Assembly: GCA_022570795.1 (NCBI GenBank)
Contig: JAKUDP010000014.1
Coordinates: 496,001-560,000, forward strand
Direction: 5' to 3'
Length of the DNA stretch: 64,000 bases
Source: Sphaerulina vaccinii
Taxonomy: Eukaryota; Ascomycota; Dothideomycetes; Mycosphaerellales; Mycosphaerellaceae
Shown here: positions 11,729 through 23,543 of the stretch, in pieces
Numbering within the stretch: the first letter of the stretch is position 1
How the letters are laid out: each line of letters starts with the position of its first letter
Made by a program: the position numbers and the translations under genes
Notes under the pieces: model-generated
Told to the model about the DNA's origin: nothing
Databases searched by the model: none
The model's input: the letters and a program-made list of their open reading frames with translations, nothing else

Positions 11729-11730
11729 TT
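11714..11730. repeat. Unmutated AACATT-(5 nt)-AATGTT pair at the island edge
   Basis: AACATT at 11714-11719 and AATGTT at 11725-11730 are reverse complements and start 11 nt apart, exactly the spacing of the AATATT words inside the island. CpA to TpA change on either strand would turn both into AATATT. It sits directly at the junction of ordinary and AT-rich sequence. Confidence 0.5.
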
Positions 11731-12489
11731 AACTTACTATTTCACTTTACTTTAGTTTTGTTAATTGCTTTACTTATTATTTGCTATTTACTATACCTAT
11801 TATAACTTATATTGTAAATTAGTAATATATATATAGTACCCGCTTCCCGTGCTTAGCGCTACTACTATTATTTTCTAGTTTATATATATAACTTTTTTTC
11901 TAAATCTACTAAAATAAATAATAATATTCTAGTACTATTACTATACTATTACTATAATATATACTATTAGTCTACTAATATACTAATATTATAATAGTAC
12001 TTTCTAGCAAACTCGAATATAGCTCTAAGTATTTAATATTAAATAGTAAATATTTAGTACTATACTTAAGTCTACTAGTAGAGTTAATAGAATATTAGGC
12101 TAATATTAGAATCTATTACGACTTCTACTAGCTACTATAACTCTAATATTATCCGAATATTTAAATAATATTAAAACTAAGAACTACTAATATTAAACTA
12201 ATATTTAATAAATAGTTACTAATATAGATATAGTTCTTAAAAATAAAGTCTACTTAGCCTATACTATATACTTCTAATATTAGCTTAATATTAATTAAAT
12301 ATTAACTAATATTCTAGATTGCTACTAATAATCTCTCTTTTTATAAGTTTATTCTACTAGCTACTTTTATAAGTCTTTTATTTAATATTAATTAAATATT
12401 AATTAAATATTTGTAGGCTACTAACAGCTACTATATATATCTAGGCAAGTTCTTATATTACGTCCCCTCTGCCTTAGATAGTATCTATA

Positions 12490-13345
12490 GTATAAGTTGC
12501 TCGAATATTAGATTAGTATTAATAATATTTAGCTAATATTGTTTTAATATTTAGCGCTATACAAACTAGAATAGCTCTAGTATAACGAATCTCTATATTT
12601 ATATTAAGACGTACGGCTAGGGTATAAGTTATTTAATTAATATTAATTAAATATTAACTAAATATTAGTAGGCCGCCGAGATACTAAAGAGAGGAAGCTC
12701 TAAGACTATAGACTATATCGAGGAGGTTAAGTATAATTAATATTAACTTAATATTAGCCTACTATTATACTAATTTCGAATAGCCGAGTATACTAAGATT
12801 GTAGCTACTCTTCCTGCCGGCACTAGGTAAGTCGATTTCTAATATTAAAGTAATATTGCGCTAATATTTAATTAGCTCTAAGACCCTAACTAAGCCGAAG
12901 AGGTATAATATACTCTAAATATTTCTTAAATATTAGGCTAATATTCTTAGTATCTTACCCGACTCTGCCTTCTCCGAGGACTCCGACTTATAAGTATAAA
13001 CTACAATATTGTCCTAGTATTATTCTAATATTAATTAGGCCTATCGAGACTCTAACTAAGGTATAAATCTAGACTAAATTCTATTATTAATCTAATATTA
13101 ACTAAACGTTTAGTACTCCTTATAGCGGCCCTAAGGTAACTCTATCTTCCTCTAGTAAGCTTTTAGATATTACTAAATTATAAGTTATTAACTAAAAATT
13201 AATATAATATTAATTAAATATTAACTAACTATTCCTAGCTATAAGAGTAAGAGTAAGAAGTCCGCAGCTCGCAACTCTAGTAGTTACTTTAAGCTAAAGA
13301 AGTAAACGTTCGAATAATATTTAAAGCTCTAATACTTCTTAACTA
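12490..13345 (+). other. Dense series of nine intron-like units with 11-nt-phased AATATT words
   Basis: Nine segments begin GTA or GT and end TAG: about 12490-12554, 12622-12668, 12731-12783, 12827-12875, 12903-12950, 12994-13038, 13061-13113, 13155-13238 and 13302-13345. They are 44-84 nt long and separated by only 20-70 nt of less AT-rich sequence. Nearly all carry two to four hexamers AATATT (or AACGTT, AGTATT, ACTATT) starting exactly 11 nt apart, with unrelated 5 nt spacers. Removing the units at 12827 and 12903 joins three open segments in one frame. Whether these were spliced introns is inference; the shared architecture is seen directly. Confidence 0.5.
12784..12993 (+). pseudogene. 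Relic of an intron-rich coding sequence, unidentified
   Basis: Segments 12784-12826, 12876-12902 and 12951-12993 splice across two GTA...TAG units (49 and 48 nt, both phase 2) into 36 open codons from GAG at 12786. They are followed by TAA at 12991-12993, which CAA would become under RIP. Readable pieces include IVATLPAGT, KTLTKPKR and LPDSAFSEDSD. In a region this rich in TAA and TAG, three adjacent open pieces in matching phase are unlikely by chance. No family is recognised; the acidic/basic mix suggests a disordered protein. Confidence 0.4.
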
Positions 13346-13830
13346 GAGTAATACTCTTTAAATATTAAAATATTATATTAGATATAATATTAGTTTAATA
13401 TTCGGATAATAATATAGTATAAGGCAAGCTATTAACTACTTCTCGAATATCTATATAATATTTATTAAATATTAGAATAGCTTTCTACTATATCTATAGT
13501 AGCCTAATTAAATAAATTATAGTTTTTTTATATATTATATTTTAATTTTACTTCTAATATTATAGTAATATTAAATCTAAGAGTTCTACTTTAAACTTTT
13601 TTTAATTTTTAATTTTTATAATAAAAACAATTCCTTAGCTATTAGAACTTAGGGTATCTTCTAGCCTTGTAATTAGTTCTCGGCATGCGGCCTACTACCC
13701 TTATTCTCGGTTACAATATTCAAATAGTATATACTAACACTTCTATAACGCCTTAATAGCTTAAGCTTAATCTAAGTTCCCTATACTACTAGTTATATAT
13801 ATATAGAGTAATAGCTTATATAGGTTCCTA

Positions 13831-13909
13831 TTACTATTATAATATATAATAACTAGTATTAGGCTACTATTACTATTATAATATATAATAACTAGTATTA
13901 GGCTACTAT
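13831..13909. repeat. 39 bp direct tandem repeat, two copies
   Basis: The run TTACTATTATAATATATAAT starts at 13831 and again at 13870, with the remainder of the 39 bp unit matching as well. It is part of the AT-rich island. Confidence 0.7.
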
Positions 13910-14039
13910 TACTAGACTTACTCTACTATTAAATACGAATATTATTAACTAGTTCTAGAACTTTCCTACTTTATATACTAGGCTACTAATAGCTTATTTC
14001 TAAAGTACTAGTTTAGTTAGATATATAGTAATACTATTT

Positions 14040-15330
14040 TAAGTATTAAACTAATATTAGATAATCTTTATCTAATAAACTTTATTATATATATAAAAAT
14101 TAGCTTAATTAGGTACTAACTACTAGCTCTATAAGTATTATAGACTATTAGATTATTTTAGAAAAAGCGACTCTACTATTTATACTAACTTTGTCGGTCA
14201 GTCCTACAAACTTAATACGTTCTATCTATACCTTCTAATAGTCTATATTTAAAGTATTAGACGAATCGGGTACTAACTGCTAGCTATATAAGCATTATAG
14301 ACCGTTGGGTCGTTATTTTTAGAAAAAGCGACTCTACTATTTATAAGTAACTTAGTTAGTTAGCTCTATAAACTTAATACGTTCTATATAGACCTACTAA
14401 TAGTCTATATTTAAAGTATTAGCCTAATCGGGTACTAACTGCTAGCTATATAAGCGTTATAGACTATTAGGTTATTATTTTTAGAAAAAGCGACTCTACT
14501 ATTTATAACTAACTTAGTTAGTTAGCTCTACAAACTTAATACGTTCTATATAGACCTACTACTAGCTTATATTTAAAGTATTAGCCTAATCGGGTACTAA
14601 CTGCTAGCTATATAAGTATTATAGACTATTAGGTTATTATTTATAAAAAGGCAATTCTACTATTTATAAGTAACTTAGTTAGTTAGCTCTATAAACTTAA
14701 TACGTTCTATATAGACCTACTAATAGTCTATATTTAAAGTATTAGACGAATCGGGTACTAACTGCTAGCTATATAAGCATTATAGACCGTTGGGTCGTTA
14801 TTTTTAGAAAAAGCGACTCTACTATTTATAAGTAACTTAGTTAGTTAGCTCTATAAACTTAATACGTTCTATATAGACCTACTACCAGCTTATATTTAAA
14901 GTATTAGCCTAATCGGGTACTAACTGCTAGCTATATAAGCATTGCAGACTATTAGGTCGTTTTAGTTAAACTAACTCTACTATTTATAGGAAACCTTATT
15001 AGTTAGTTCTATAAACTTAATATATTCTTCCCTATAGTACTACTAGCTTATATTAAAGATACGAGCCTAATCGGGCTAGTCCTAAAAGCCCTAGATACTA
15101 ATAACGACCTAATAGCAAATTTGACTAAGGAAGTTAACTAGCCGACTCTACTATTTATACTAACCTTACCTAATAGAACTAGAAATAGTATATGTTCTCT
15201 ATTAGTATCTAGATAGTTTATATATAAAGAGTTAGCTTAATTAGACTAGTATTAGAAGCTCTAGATACTAATAATAACCTAATAACAAATTCTACTAAAG
15301 AAGTTAACTAGCTAATTATACTATTTATAC
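14040..15330. repeat. ~162 bp tandem array, about six clear units plus two diverged
   Basis: The marker TACTAACT followed by GCTAGCTATATAAG starts at 14271, 14433, 14595, 14756 and 14918, with a diverged copy at 14114; the spacing is 161-162 bp (157 for the first). Each unit also has CGACTCTACTATTTATA and a CTTAATACGTTCTATA block. Two further units (about 15060-15190 and 15225-15330) are related to each other and, more weakly, to the array. Unit differences are mostly C/T and G/A. The function is unknown; satellite-like. Confidence 0.8.
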
Positions 15331-15589
15331 TAACCTCCTTAGTTATTTCTTCGGACTTACTATATTCTTTAATAGAGTTCTATATAATCTAGATTCTATT
15401 AGCCTTTCTAATTATTCTATTAATAAGCTTATTTTTTTTAAAAGTAATATACTATATAAAACTTATAGTACTATCTATAGCTAGAGCTACTAGTCCTTAT
15501 ATATTATATATAAAGCAACCTATAGATTAGCTATTATAAGCTATAAAATGTTAGAATAACGTTTCCTTACTATTATAGTCTATATACTA

Positions 15590-16050
15590 AAAGATTCTTA
15601 GTAGGTATATATTATTACGCTACTTAATATTAACGTAATATTATACTATTATTATGCCCTATATGCGAAGAGGTCCCTAGTAGGTAGATATTGTTTCGCT
15701 ATTTAATATTATAATATTATTATTCTATTATTATACCCTACCTACGAAGAGGTTCCTAATAAGTAGATATTAATTTATATCCTAATATTATAGTAATATT
15801 AGAATACTATTACCTCCTCTTTTAAAAGAGATTACTAATAGCTATATAGATAATACGCTACTCCCTACTATTAGAATAATATTAGTCTACTATTATACTC
15901 TATCTACTAAGAAGCTACTAAAAGATATATATTTCTTAGCTTCTAAGCGCTAGGGCAGGGTTATATTACTCTTATAGTTAATATATTAAGAAGTTGTCTA
16001 ATAGGTAGATATTATACTTCTTTAAATATCGCCTTACTATTATAGCTCTA
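15590..16050. repeat. Degenerate ~80-100 bp repeats containing GTAGATATT
   Basis: The module GAAGAGG-TYCCTA-RTAR-GTAGATATT occurs at about 15665 and 15744 (79 bp apart), with weaker versions near 15595 and 15990. Each is followed by AATATT words spaced 11 nt. This looks like the same intron-like block organisation repeated in tandem. Confidence 0.5.
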
Positions 16051-17451
16051 GCTATATAGCGTTTTTATATATAACTTTTAGTATAACTTAGTATACTATA
16101 TCTTAAATCTTAGTAAAGTTCCTTTATTCTCTTCTCTCTCTATACTAACTAGATATAAATAATACTATTAATATTTTAATATTATTATACTAAAGTTAGT
16201 TGTTTCTTACCTACGCGACTTATAAGTATACTTTATAGGTTCTCCTAGCATACTACCTTACCTTATATATAAAGAGGAATTAAAAAGTAATACTTTTCTA
16301 CTAACATTCCCCTAATAGTATAGTAACGTTGCTATAACAATCTAGAAATCTTCCTATAATAATTAAAATAGAAAAGATATTTATATCTAGTAACTATCTA
16401 AACTATCTTATATATATTTCTAAATATAGTATAAGTATTCGCTTACTATTTTAGGCCTTTATATAGAGTAGCAACTACGATCTTGTACCTCGTGCTCCTT
16501 AGGTATTTATTAAAATATATACTATTACCTTTATACTTATCTAATATTAGAAGACTAATAATAGATATATTATATATTCTAGTAAATACCTATATTATAT
16601 ACTATCTAGCTCTAGTATTTATAGTATAAGTTACTTATTATTATAACTTTAGTCTTCTACTAATCTAGAAGTAAAGTATAAAACAAAGCTAGATTTATTA
16701 AGTACTACTAATCTATAGGTATATATAGTATATTATAAAAGTAGAGTATAACTTACTTTAAATATTCTTATAATATTAGCTTACTATTCGAAGGTTGTTA
16801 CTAGACTCTATAGTAGCGCTACTCGAGATATCTATTTCCTTAAATAAGTTTATAGTATATTTCGAATAATATTAGTAGAGTATTATACTAATATAGTATA
16901 GCTAAATATAGGAAGTTTACTACTTTGTTAGTAGGCCTATATCTGTAGTAGGTAAGCTCTTAGCATTTAGCGACTATTATACTAATATTAGATTAGCTAA
17001 AACAAGGCAGGTCTAGGCAACGAGCAGGTTCTAGAGGACATCGTATAGTAAGTATAAAGTCGAACATTTATACAACCTTTCTCTAATAGTAGTTGCTTTA
17101 GAAATATACAAGATAAGGGCAAGGAGTACGTCTATATCTATACTACTAATTAAACGTTCGACTAATAATATTAGTATCGCTAACTAACCTATACCTAGTA
17201 AAGGTAGAAAAGAGAAAAGGAAGGGTAAGTATTATAACCTAATAGTAGTCTACTATTAGGCTAATAATAATATAGGCCGAACAAAGAAGGTTGTAAAAAA
17301 AATATAGTATATTTACTATTTTAATTTTCGAAGACTTTCTACTAAGGCTACGTCTCTAGACTCCCTTAAGTCGATACTAACGACGAAACTAATAATAATA
17401 TTAATAGTAATATTAAGGGAAGCCTAACCCCAAAGTAGCGAAAGATATATA

Positions 17452-17485
17452 AACGTTCTATTACTAGTTATATAATACTTACTTA
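17452..17485. repeat. ~34 bp word shared with 25679-25712
   Basis: AACGTTCTATTACTAGTTAT and the following TATAATACTTACTT recur at 25679 with only about three differences (AACGTTCTATTAATAGTTAT, TATAATATTTACTT). On the minus strand both begin GTAA and carry AACGTT, like the intron-like units. It links the left and right arms of the island across the retroelement. Confidence 0.5.
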
Positions 17486-17824
17486 CTATTCTAGGTACAA
17501 GACTTATAAATCCGGGCTAGGAACTAATAACAAGACCCCTATAGCTATATTATTTACGCCTATCAATTCGCCGCTATCTAGAAACAAGCTATATATTACT
17601 CTACTATCGAAAAGTATTTTACTAGTAGTAGCCTAATATTATAGCTTTTGTAATTTTAGTTCTCTAAGTCCTCTAGCATAGATACCTTCCTATCTAGCTT
17701 TATATATTAACCTACTATTATATTAATATTATATAAATGTTCTTTAACTTACTTTAGTTCTAGGCTAGGCGCCCTTAATCTAGATATACTTAGTATTCTC
17801 GATTATATCTTTTATAGTATACTA

Positions 17825-18070
17825 TATTAGAAAGTATAGTCTAGTTAGACTATCTAAGAAACACCCCCTAGGGATTAGAATATATAATATAGGTTACGTA
17901 ATAATAGGTCGCGTAACTTATCTAATACTCTATATCTTAGAAGGAGATGCAACCTATAACTAACTAATATAATTAATATAGTTAGTTCCTATCTGACGCT
18001 TCTACTTCTATCGCGTATTGAGACCCTTCCTACACGTCGTAGGCGTGTATATTGTTGTCCTATTTCGATA
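17825..18070 (+). repeat. 5' LTR of the Copia element (246 bp)
   Basis: It starts TATTAGAAAG and ends TTTCGATA, which RIP could derive from the usual TG...CA termini. Against the 3' LTR I count about 14 differences by eye, all transitions, so they reflect mutation by RIP and not age alone. The bases directly after it (GGTTATAAGCCCGGG) are a candidate primer-binding site. Confidence 0.9.
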
Positions 18071-18099
18071 GGTTATAAGCCCGGGTTTGTAGAGGAAGT

Positions 18100-21000
18100 A
18101 TTAGATAGTAATAGTTGGCCTTTTCTAATAGTAGGATATAAACCTATAATAAAAAGAATATCGGGAGACTCGAGGTATACCTATCTATACTACTAAGAAG
18201 ACATAGAAGATCCCGGCGAGTTCCGGACGTTCCTATAGGTAGATAAGATAGAGAAGAACCTAGTAAGGCATACTTAAGGAGCGGAGCTTAAAGAGTATAA
18301 AGAGGAAAAAGTAAGCTAGAGGCCAAAGTACTATTTTATATAGATAAGACTTAACCTCTATACTAGAGTACTACTAATACCTTAGAAAGGTATATCTCTC
18401 TAAGAAGAGACTTTTTAAGTCTATCTATAAGTATAGTTAAGTAGGAAACTATACTAAGCTTATCTAAGAGAGAAGGAAGAGAGTCTTAGACTAGGAAAGT
18501 AGCTATCTAGAAACTACTACTAAAATTATTTAAAAGAGTATTAATTTTTAGAGAGTTTAGTTTTTAATATTTTAGGTAAAATAGATTAAAAGCAAGGAAG
18601 TAGATTTAGAGGCAAGAGAGCTATACTAATACTAATAAGAGAGAACTATAAGTCCTAGTTTAGGATAATAAGGATATATCTTATATCTAAGTAAGTAGAA
18701 TAGGTTCTATTAGAGACTATACTAGATACTCTAGCATTAACTCCTTTAGGATATATATTAACTATATTATCAGACTCGCTAGATAGCTCTATTAAGAGAG
18801 CATCCTATAAGAAGTATAATATAGTAGCTCTCTATAAGATATATATCTATATATTAGTAGATAATTAGGAAGCGATATAGGAGATTAAGATAGTAAGGGA
18901 GCTCTAGGAATAGGCTAAAAAGAAGTATAAAAGTAAGCTTCAAGCTATAGGAAGAAGCCTTCTTAAATAGTATACTACGTTCGAGATGCAAGATAGCTAG
19001 ATAATTAATAAAGTATAGCAGAGCCTAAGTACTATTATAAGAAGAGTAGTTACAATCTCCCTATAGTTTAAAAAAATTAAGACTAAGAATAGGAAGATAT
19101 AGTAACTCTTTATAGCTCTACCTAAGTCCTACTTAACAATTAGAGACGGTATAGACCTAAGGTAGGATCTTGAGCCTTAGGATATCCTTAGAATCCTAAA
19201 AGAAAAATAGGAATAGATAATAGGCTAAGAGATAGCTATATTCGCTAAGAAAGGTACCTAGGGACTACTAGCCTATTTCCTCTATAGAGGACTATATATC
19301 TAGAATAATTACTCTAGACTCGAGAAAGTAAAGAGGGCTACTAAGACTATAGTACTAAAGATAGAATACCGAGTTAAGAAAAGATACTCTCTATTAAGAT
19401 AAAGGAGGGAATCTTTACTAGGGAAAGATAAACTTAAAGAAATAGTAAAGAAACTTAAACTTAAAGTATAATCCCTTAAAAAGAAATCTAACTTAAGTAA
19501 GAAGTACCTAAAGAAGGCCTTTATAGTATAAGAAAATATAGGGTTACTAACTACCTTAGAAGCATCTCAGACCCTATTAGAGGATAAGGATATAGATAAG
19601 GTAGCCTACTTAACTATAGACGCAAAAGGCAAGTATAGGCTATCGGAATAGCTACTTGACTCTTATACTTCTACCTATATAACTAACTAAGAATTACTCT
19701 TTAGGGAACTGAAACCTCTTTAGACTAGGAAGTAGATTAAGGTCGGTAGTAGCTACTTAATAGCTATATATATTAGGAAAGTAGTAATAGAGGGAAGAAA
19801 GGGGAAATAGATTATACTAAAAGATGTCCTATTTATACCTAGTCTTAGAGTTAATCTTGTTTTATAGAGTTAGTTTAGTAAGTAGTTCGGTGTTTAACTA
19901 CCAAAATTTATACTTATTTTAGCCTCTAGAAAAGCAGTTATCTAGATAAGAATATTAGGAGGAGTCCTATTTATTAAGGAGATTAATAAGAGTCTAGCTA
20001 AGTCCGCCGGGCCCCGGGGGCTCGACCGAAATTAAGTATACTTCTTATAGGAATTAATAGATAAAGTATATACTTTCTATATATTAGAGAGTACCTAGGA
20101 TTAGTAGGAGCTCTAGTATCGAAGGCTTGTATATTTTAGGGAGAAGGTAGTAAAGAACCTTTACTAGGTCTTAGATTTAAAGAGCCTAATACTAATTCTA
20201 AAGGAGTATAGAGTATATAGGGTCTATATAATAGTAAAGATAAAGTAGTATAGAGGGAAAGAGATATAGTAGAAGCTCTAAAGGCTAGCTCTTATATCTA
20301 TTAATATCTATAGACCCCTACCTATCTTAAGATTAGAATTCAAGTAGTAGCTTGAAATTGTTAATAACTTCTTAAGAAAGAAGTAGGCCTTCCTACTAAA
20401 GTTAAGAATAGATATACTACCTGCCCTCTACTAATAGAAAAGGAAGGTAGAGCTTTAATCTAGAAATCCTCTCTAAGTAGTAAGGAGTAATAGAGCGAGG
20501 GAGCTTCTTACTATACTAAAGTAGTAGGAGAGAGAGAATAGAATCTCTTTCTATACTACTAAAGTATATAACTCTATTTAGAATAGAGTTATTAAAAGGT
20601 CGATCTAGACCTCTAAAAAAAGAGTAAAGGCGATGCTAGAAGAATCTAATATACTAATTAAGTTCTAGCCTAAAGTACTAGAAGCAAGTATTATTATTAG
20701 AAATACTCTTCTAAATAGGCTAGATATTAATAGATTTAAGGTCTTACCTAAGGAGGCGTTCTTAGGATAGAGACCTCTAGTATTATACTTTAGGGTCTAG
20801 GGCTATAGAGTAGTTATATATATAAACCCAAAGTCCTAGCTAGCTAGGATACGATTAGACAAACTAATAAATAGAGGCAAGGATGCTATATTCGTCGGTT
20901 ATATTCTAGATACTACTAAAATATAGCTTTTCTAGGAGCCTAATATAGGGGCTATTAAGGCCTATAGCAATACTAAGTAGTTTAAGTATAAGAAAGGAGG

Positions 21001-23200
21001 AGATTTGGAGTTAAATATTCCTAGGCTTAACTAATCTAGTATTGCACTAGTTAGGAAACTAGTTAGGAGACCAAAGAAGTAGGAGGAGTCCTAAAGTCTA
21101 TTAGGCCCCAGGGGCCCGACCAAATATTAACTACTATTTATATAGCTTAGACCTCTATCGAAAAACAAGGAGAAGTACTAGAGGATAGATCTAGAAGAAG
21201 AAAACTCCGAGAGTATATAGCTTTAGAAGGAGAAAATTAGAATAGAGCAGCCGACTAATTAGCCGACCGAAGTTCGTTAAGGGACTAGTAGAAATATATA
21301 TATTAGAAAATATCTAGATATTATATAAGATCTACTAGAAGTAAGGGTGCAATTCTAGAAGAGAAGAAGATCTATCTCGAATAAAGGGGAAGAACCTAAA
21401 CCTAAGGCCTATAGTATAGTTATAAAGTAGATCTTCTAAAAGAGGTAGAGAGATAAGGAAGAGGATATACCTAACCTAAAGTATTATAAAGCATTCCTTA
21501 GCCTAATTAAAGAAGAAGGGGATTATATCTAGGAAATCTTAGTAGAGATTAAGGAGGTTGTATTTGTAGTACTCGAACCTAATATTACTTTAAAGCAAGA
21601 GGTCCCTATTCCAAAGTCCTATAAAGAGGCAATATAGGATCCTAAATAGGGCTATATATAGAAAGAAGCAATCTAGAGAGAACTAGTAGCTTTAGATAGC
21701 AACTATACCTAGAAGCTAGTTATACTACTAAAGGGTGCAAACCTTATAATATCTAGGTAGGTCTTTAATATAAAAAGATTAATTAGTAGAGCTATTAAAA
21801 AGTTTAAGGTAAGACTAGTTACTAGAGGGTTCTTCTAGAAGTTTGGAGTAGACTTTAAAGATACCTTTATACTAACTATAAGGTATAACACTTTAAGGGT
21901 ATTTATAGTAGTTATTTGCGAGAAGGACTTAGAGATATACTAAGTAGATATAAATAATATATTTATAAAGAGCTCTCTAAAAGAAGATATCTATATAATT
22001 CTACCTCTAGGAATAGAAGTCCTACTAAACTAGGTTCTAAAGATTCTAAGGAGTCTCTATAGACTTAAGCAAGTAGTAAGAAACTAGAATAAACTCTACG
22101 TCTTAAAGCTAGAATAGATAGGATTCGATTAATTAGAGATCGACCTATACCTACTTATCTATAGAGAAAGAAAGATTATAGTCCTAACCTATATAAATAA
22201 TATATCTATTATAGTACTAGAGCTAAAGAATATTCTCTAGTTTAAAAAACAGCTTAGTAAGGTCTTTAAGATTAAGAATCTAAAGGAGCTAGAAAAGATT
22301 CTTAGAATAAAGATAATAAGGAATAGGGTTATAGGAACTCTAAAGCTTAATTAAGAATATTATATCTAAGAGAATCTTACAAGGCTAAATATAACTAAGG
22401 AAAATACCTATCTAACTCTCTTACTAATAGATAGTTATAAAAGCCTTACTAAGGCAATTCTATCTAATAAGAGATATACCAAATAGAAGTACTAAAGCTA
22501 GATAGGTACGTAGATATAGCCGATAGTTATAACAAGACTAGATATTACTTTTGCTCTTAGTAGACTAAGCTTATATATAGCTAACCTAATAAGAGGATAT
22601 ATAAATACTCTAAAGAAACTAGTAAGATACCTTAGGTTGTCCCTAGACCTAGAACTTATATTTAGGAGAGATAGTAGAGGACTTATTAGATACTTAGACT
22701 CTAACTATATAATAGATAAAGTAGATAGAGTCTTAATCCTCGGATCTATCTTCTTTCTCTACAAAGTACTAGTATCTTAGATAAGTAAGAAGTAGAAGTC
22801 TATAGTAATATTAACTATAGAGGCTAAGTATATAGCTCTAAATATATATACTAAGCAATCTCAATTCCTAGCAGCACTTCTAAGGGAAATAGACTATATA
22901 GAGCTAGTAGGAGAATATTCTTTTTAACTACTTATTAAAGCAAACTCTAATACGGTAAATAAACTTAGACCTATTTAGATTATAGGAGACAACTAAGTAT
23001 CTTTGACCCTTATTAAGGATGCCTATACCTATAAGAGATTAAAGTATATTAATATTGCTTATAATAATATTAGGAGACTTTAGTAGTAATAGAGGATAGT
23101 AGTAGTATATGTCCTAATAAAAGAGATAGTTATAGATAGGTTAACTAAGCTAAAGAATAGTCCCCAATTCTAGAAGTTTATAAGATAACTTCGGCTTGCT
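18100..23200 (+). pseudogene. Degenerate Copia gag-pol reading region
   Basis: The internal domain is interrupted by many TAG and TAA codons, mostly where CAG, CAA or TGG would be expected. Domain order is gag, protease, integrase, reverse transcriptase, RNase H. It is clearly less AT-rich than the sequence on either side and has few AATATT words, so it inserted into, or suffered less mutation than, its surroundings. Confidence 0.85.
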
Positions 23201-23207
23201 TAGCCTC

Positions 23208-23230
23208 TATCGGGCCCCTAGGGCCCGATA
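23208..23230. repeat. GC-rich inverted repeat next to the 3' LTR
   Basis: TATCGGGCCC (23208-23217) and GGGCCCGATA (23221-23230) are perfect 10 bp arms around CTA. Related GC-rich words occur at 20004-20027 and 21104-21122 in the same element. They contain few or no CpA sites, which would let them survive RIP. Confidence 0.7.
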
Positions 23231-23292
23231 GGTTTATATAAGGGATAAGTGCTAGAATATAGGGCAGAAGGACTATCTGGCCTAAGTAGAAG

Positions 23293-23538
23293 TATTAGAA
23301 AGTATAGTCTAGTTAGACTATCTAAGAGACACCCCCTAGGAATTAGAATATATAATATAGGTTACGTAACAATAGGTCGCGTAACTTATCTAATACTCTA
23401 TATCTTAGGAGGAGATGCAACCTATAACTAACTAACACAATTAACATAGTTGGTTCCTATCTGACGCTTCTACTTCTATCGCGTATTAAGACCCTTCCTA
23501 TATATCGTAGGCGTATATATTGTCGTCCTATTTCGATA
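23293..23538 (+). repeat. 3' LTR of the Copia element (246 bp)
   Basis: Same length and ends as the 5' LTR. It keeps more CA/TG pairs (for example AACACA where the 5' copy has AATATA), so the two LTRs were mutated independently. Confidence 0.9.
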
Positions 23539-23543
23539 TACTA

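Larger units (their letters stand above)
17825..23538 (+). mobile_element. Ty1/Copia LTR retrotransposon, RIP-degraded, 5.7 kb
   Basis: Two 246 bp LTRs bound the element, and TACTA occurs both just before the 5' LTR (17820-17824) and just after the 3' LTR (23539-23543), a 5 bp target duplication. The plus-strand reading, ignoring frequent stops, shows the Copia order. A gag-like region comes first, then a protease-like LLDS at about 19,655, integrase-like sequence at about 20,150-20,850, and reverse transcriptase at about 21,750-22,400 (pieces VRLVTRGFF, VDINNIFIKSS, LRSLYRLKQ). An RNase H part follows at about 22,680-22,900 (TIEAKYIAL). Integrase before RT means Copia, not Gypsy. The YVDD box position reads YINN, as expected from G-to-A change. 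The element cannot be autonomous. Confidence 0.92.

Noticed and set aside
13120..13140. Resemblance of GCGGCCCTAAGGTAAC to the conserved LSU rRNA core sequence
   Set aside because: Only a short partial match with no rRNA context on either side.
23249..23431. 60-codon open frame across the 3' LTR start
   Set aside because: Spans the retroelement interior and LTR; a chance frame.
5318..23538. Functional link between the Rtt10-like gene (a yeast Ty1 regulator) and the nearby Copia relic
   Set aside because: Proximity of over 9 kb to a dead element is no evidence; the name comes from a yeast screen.
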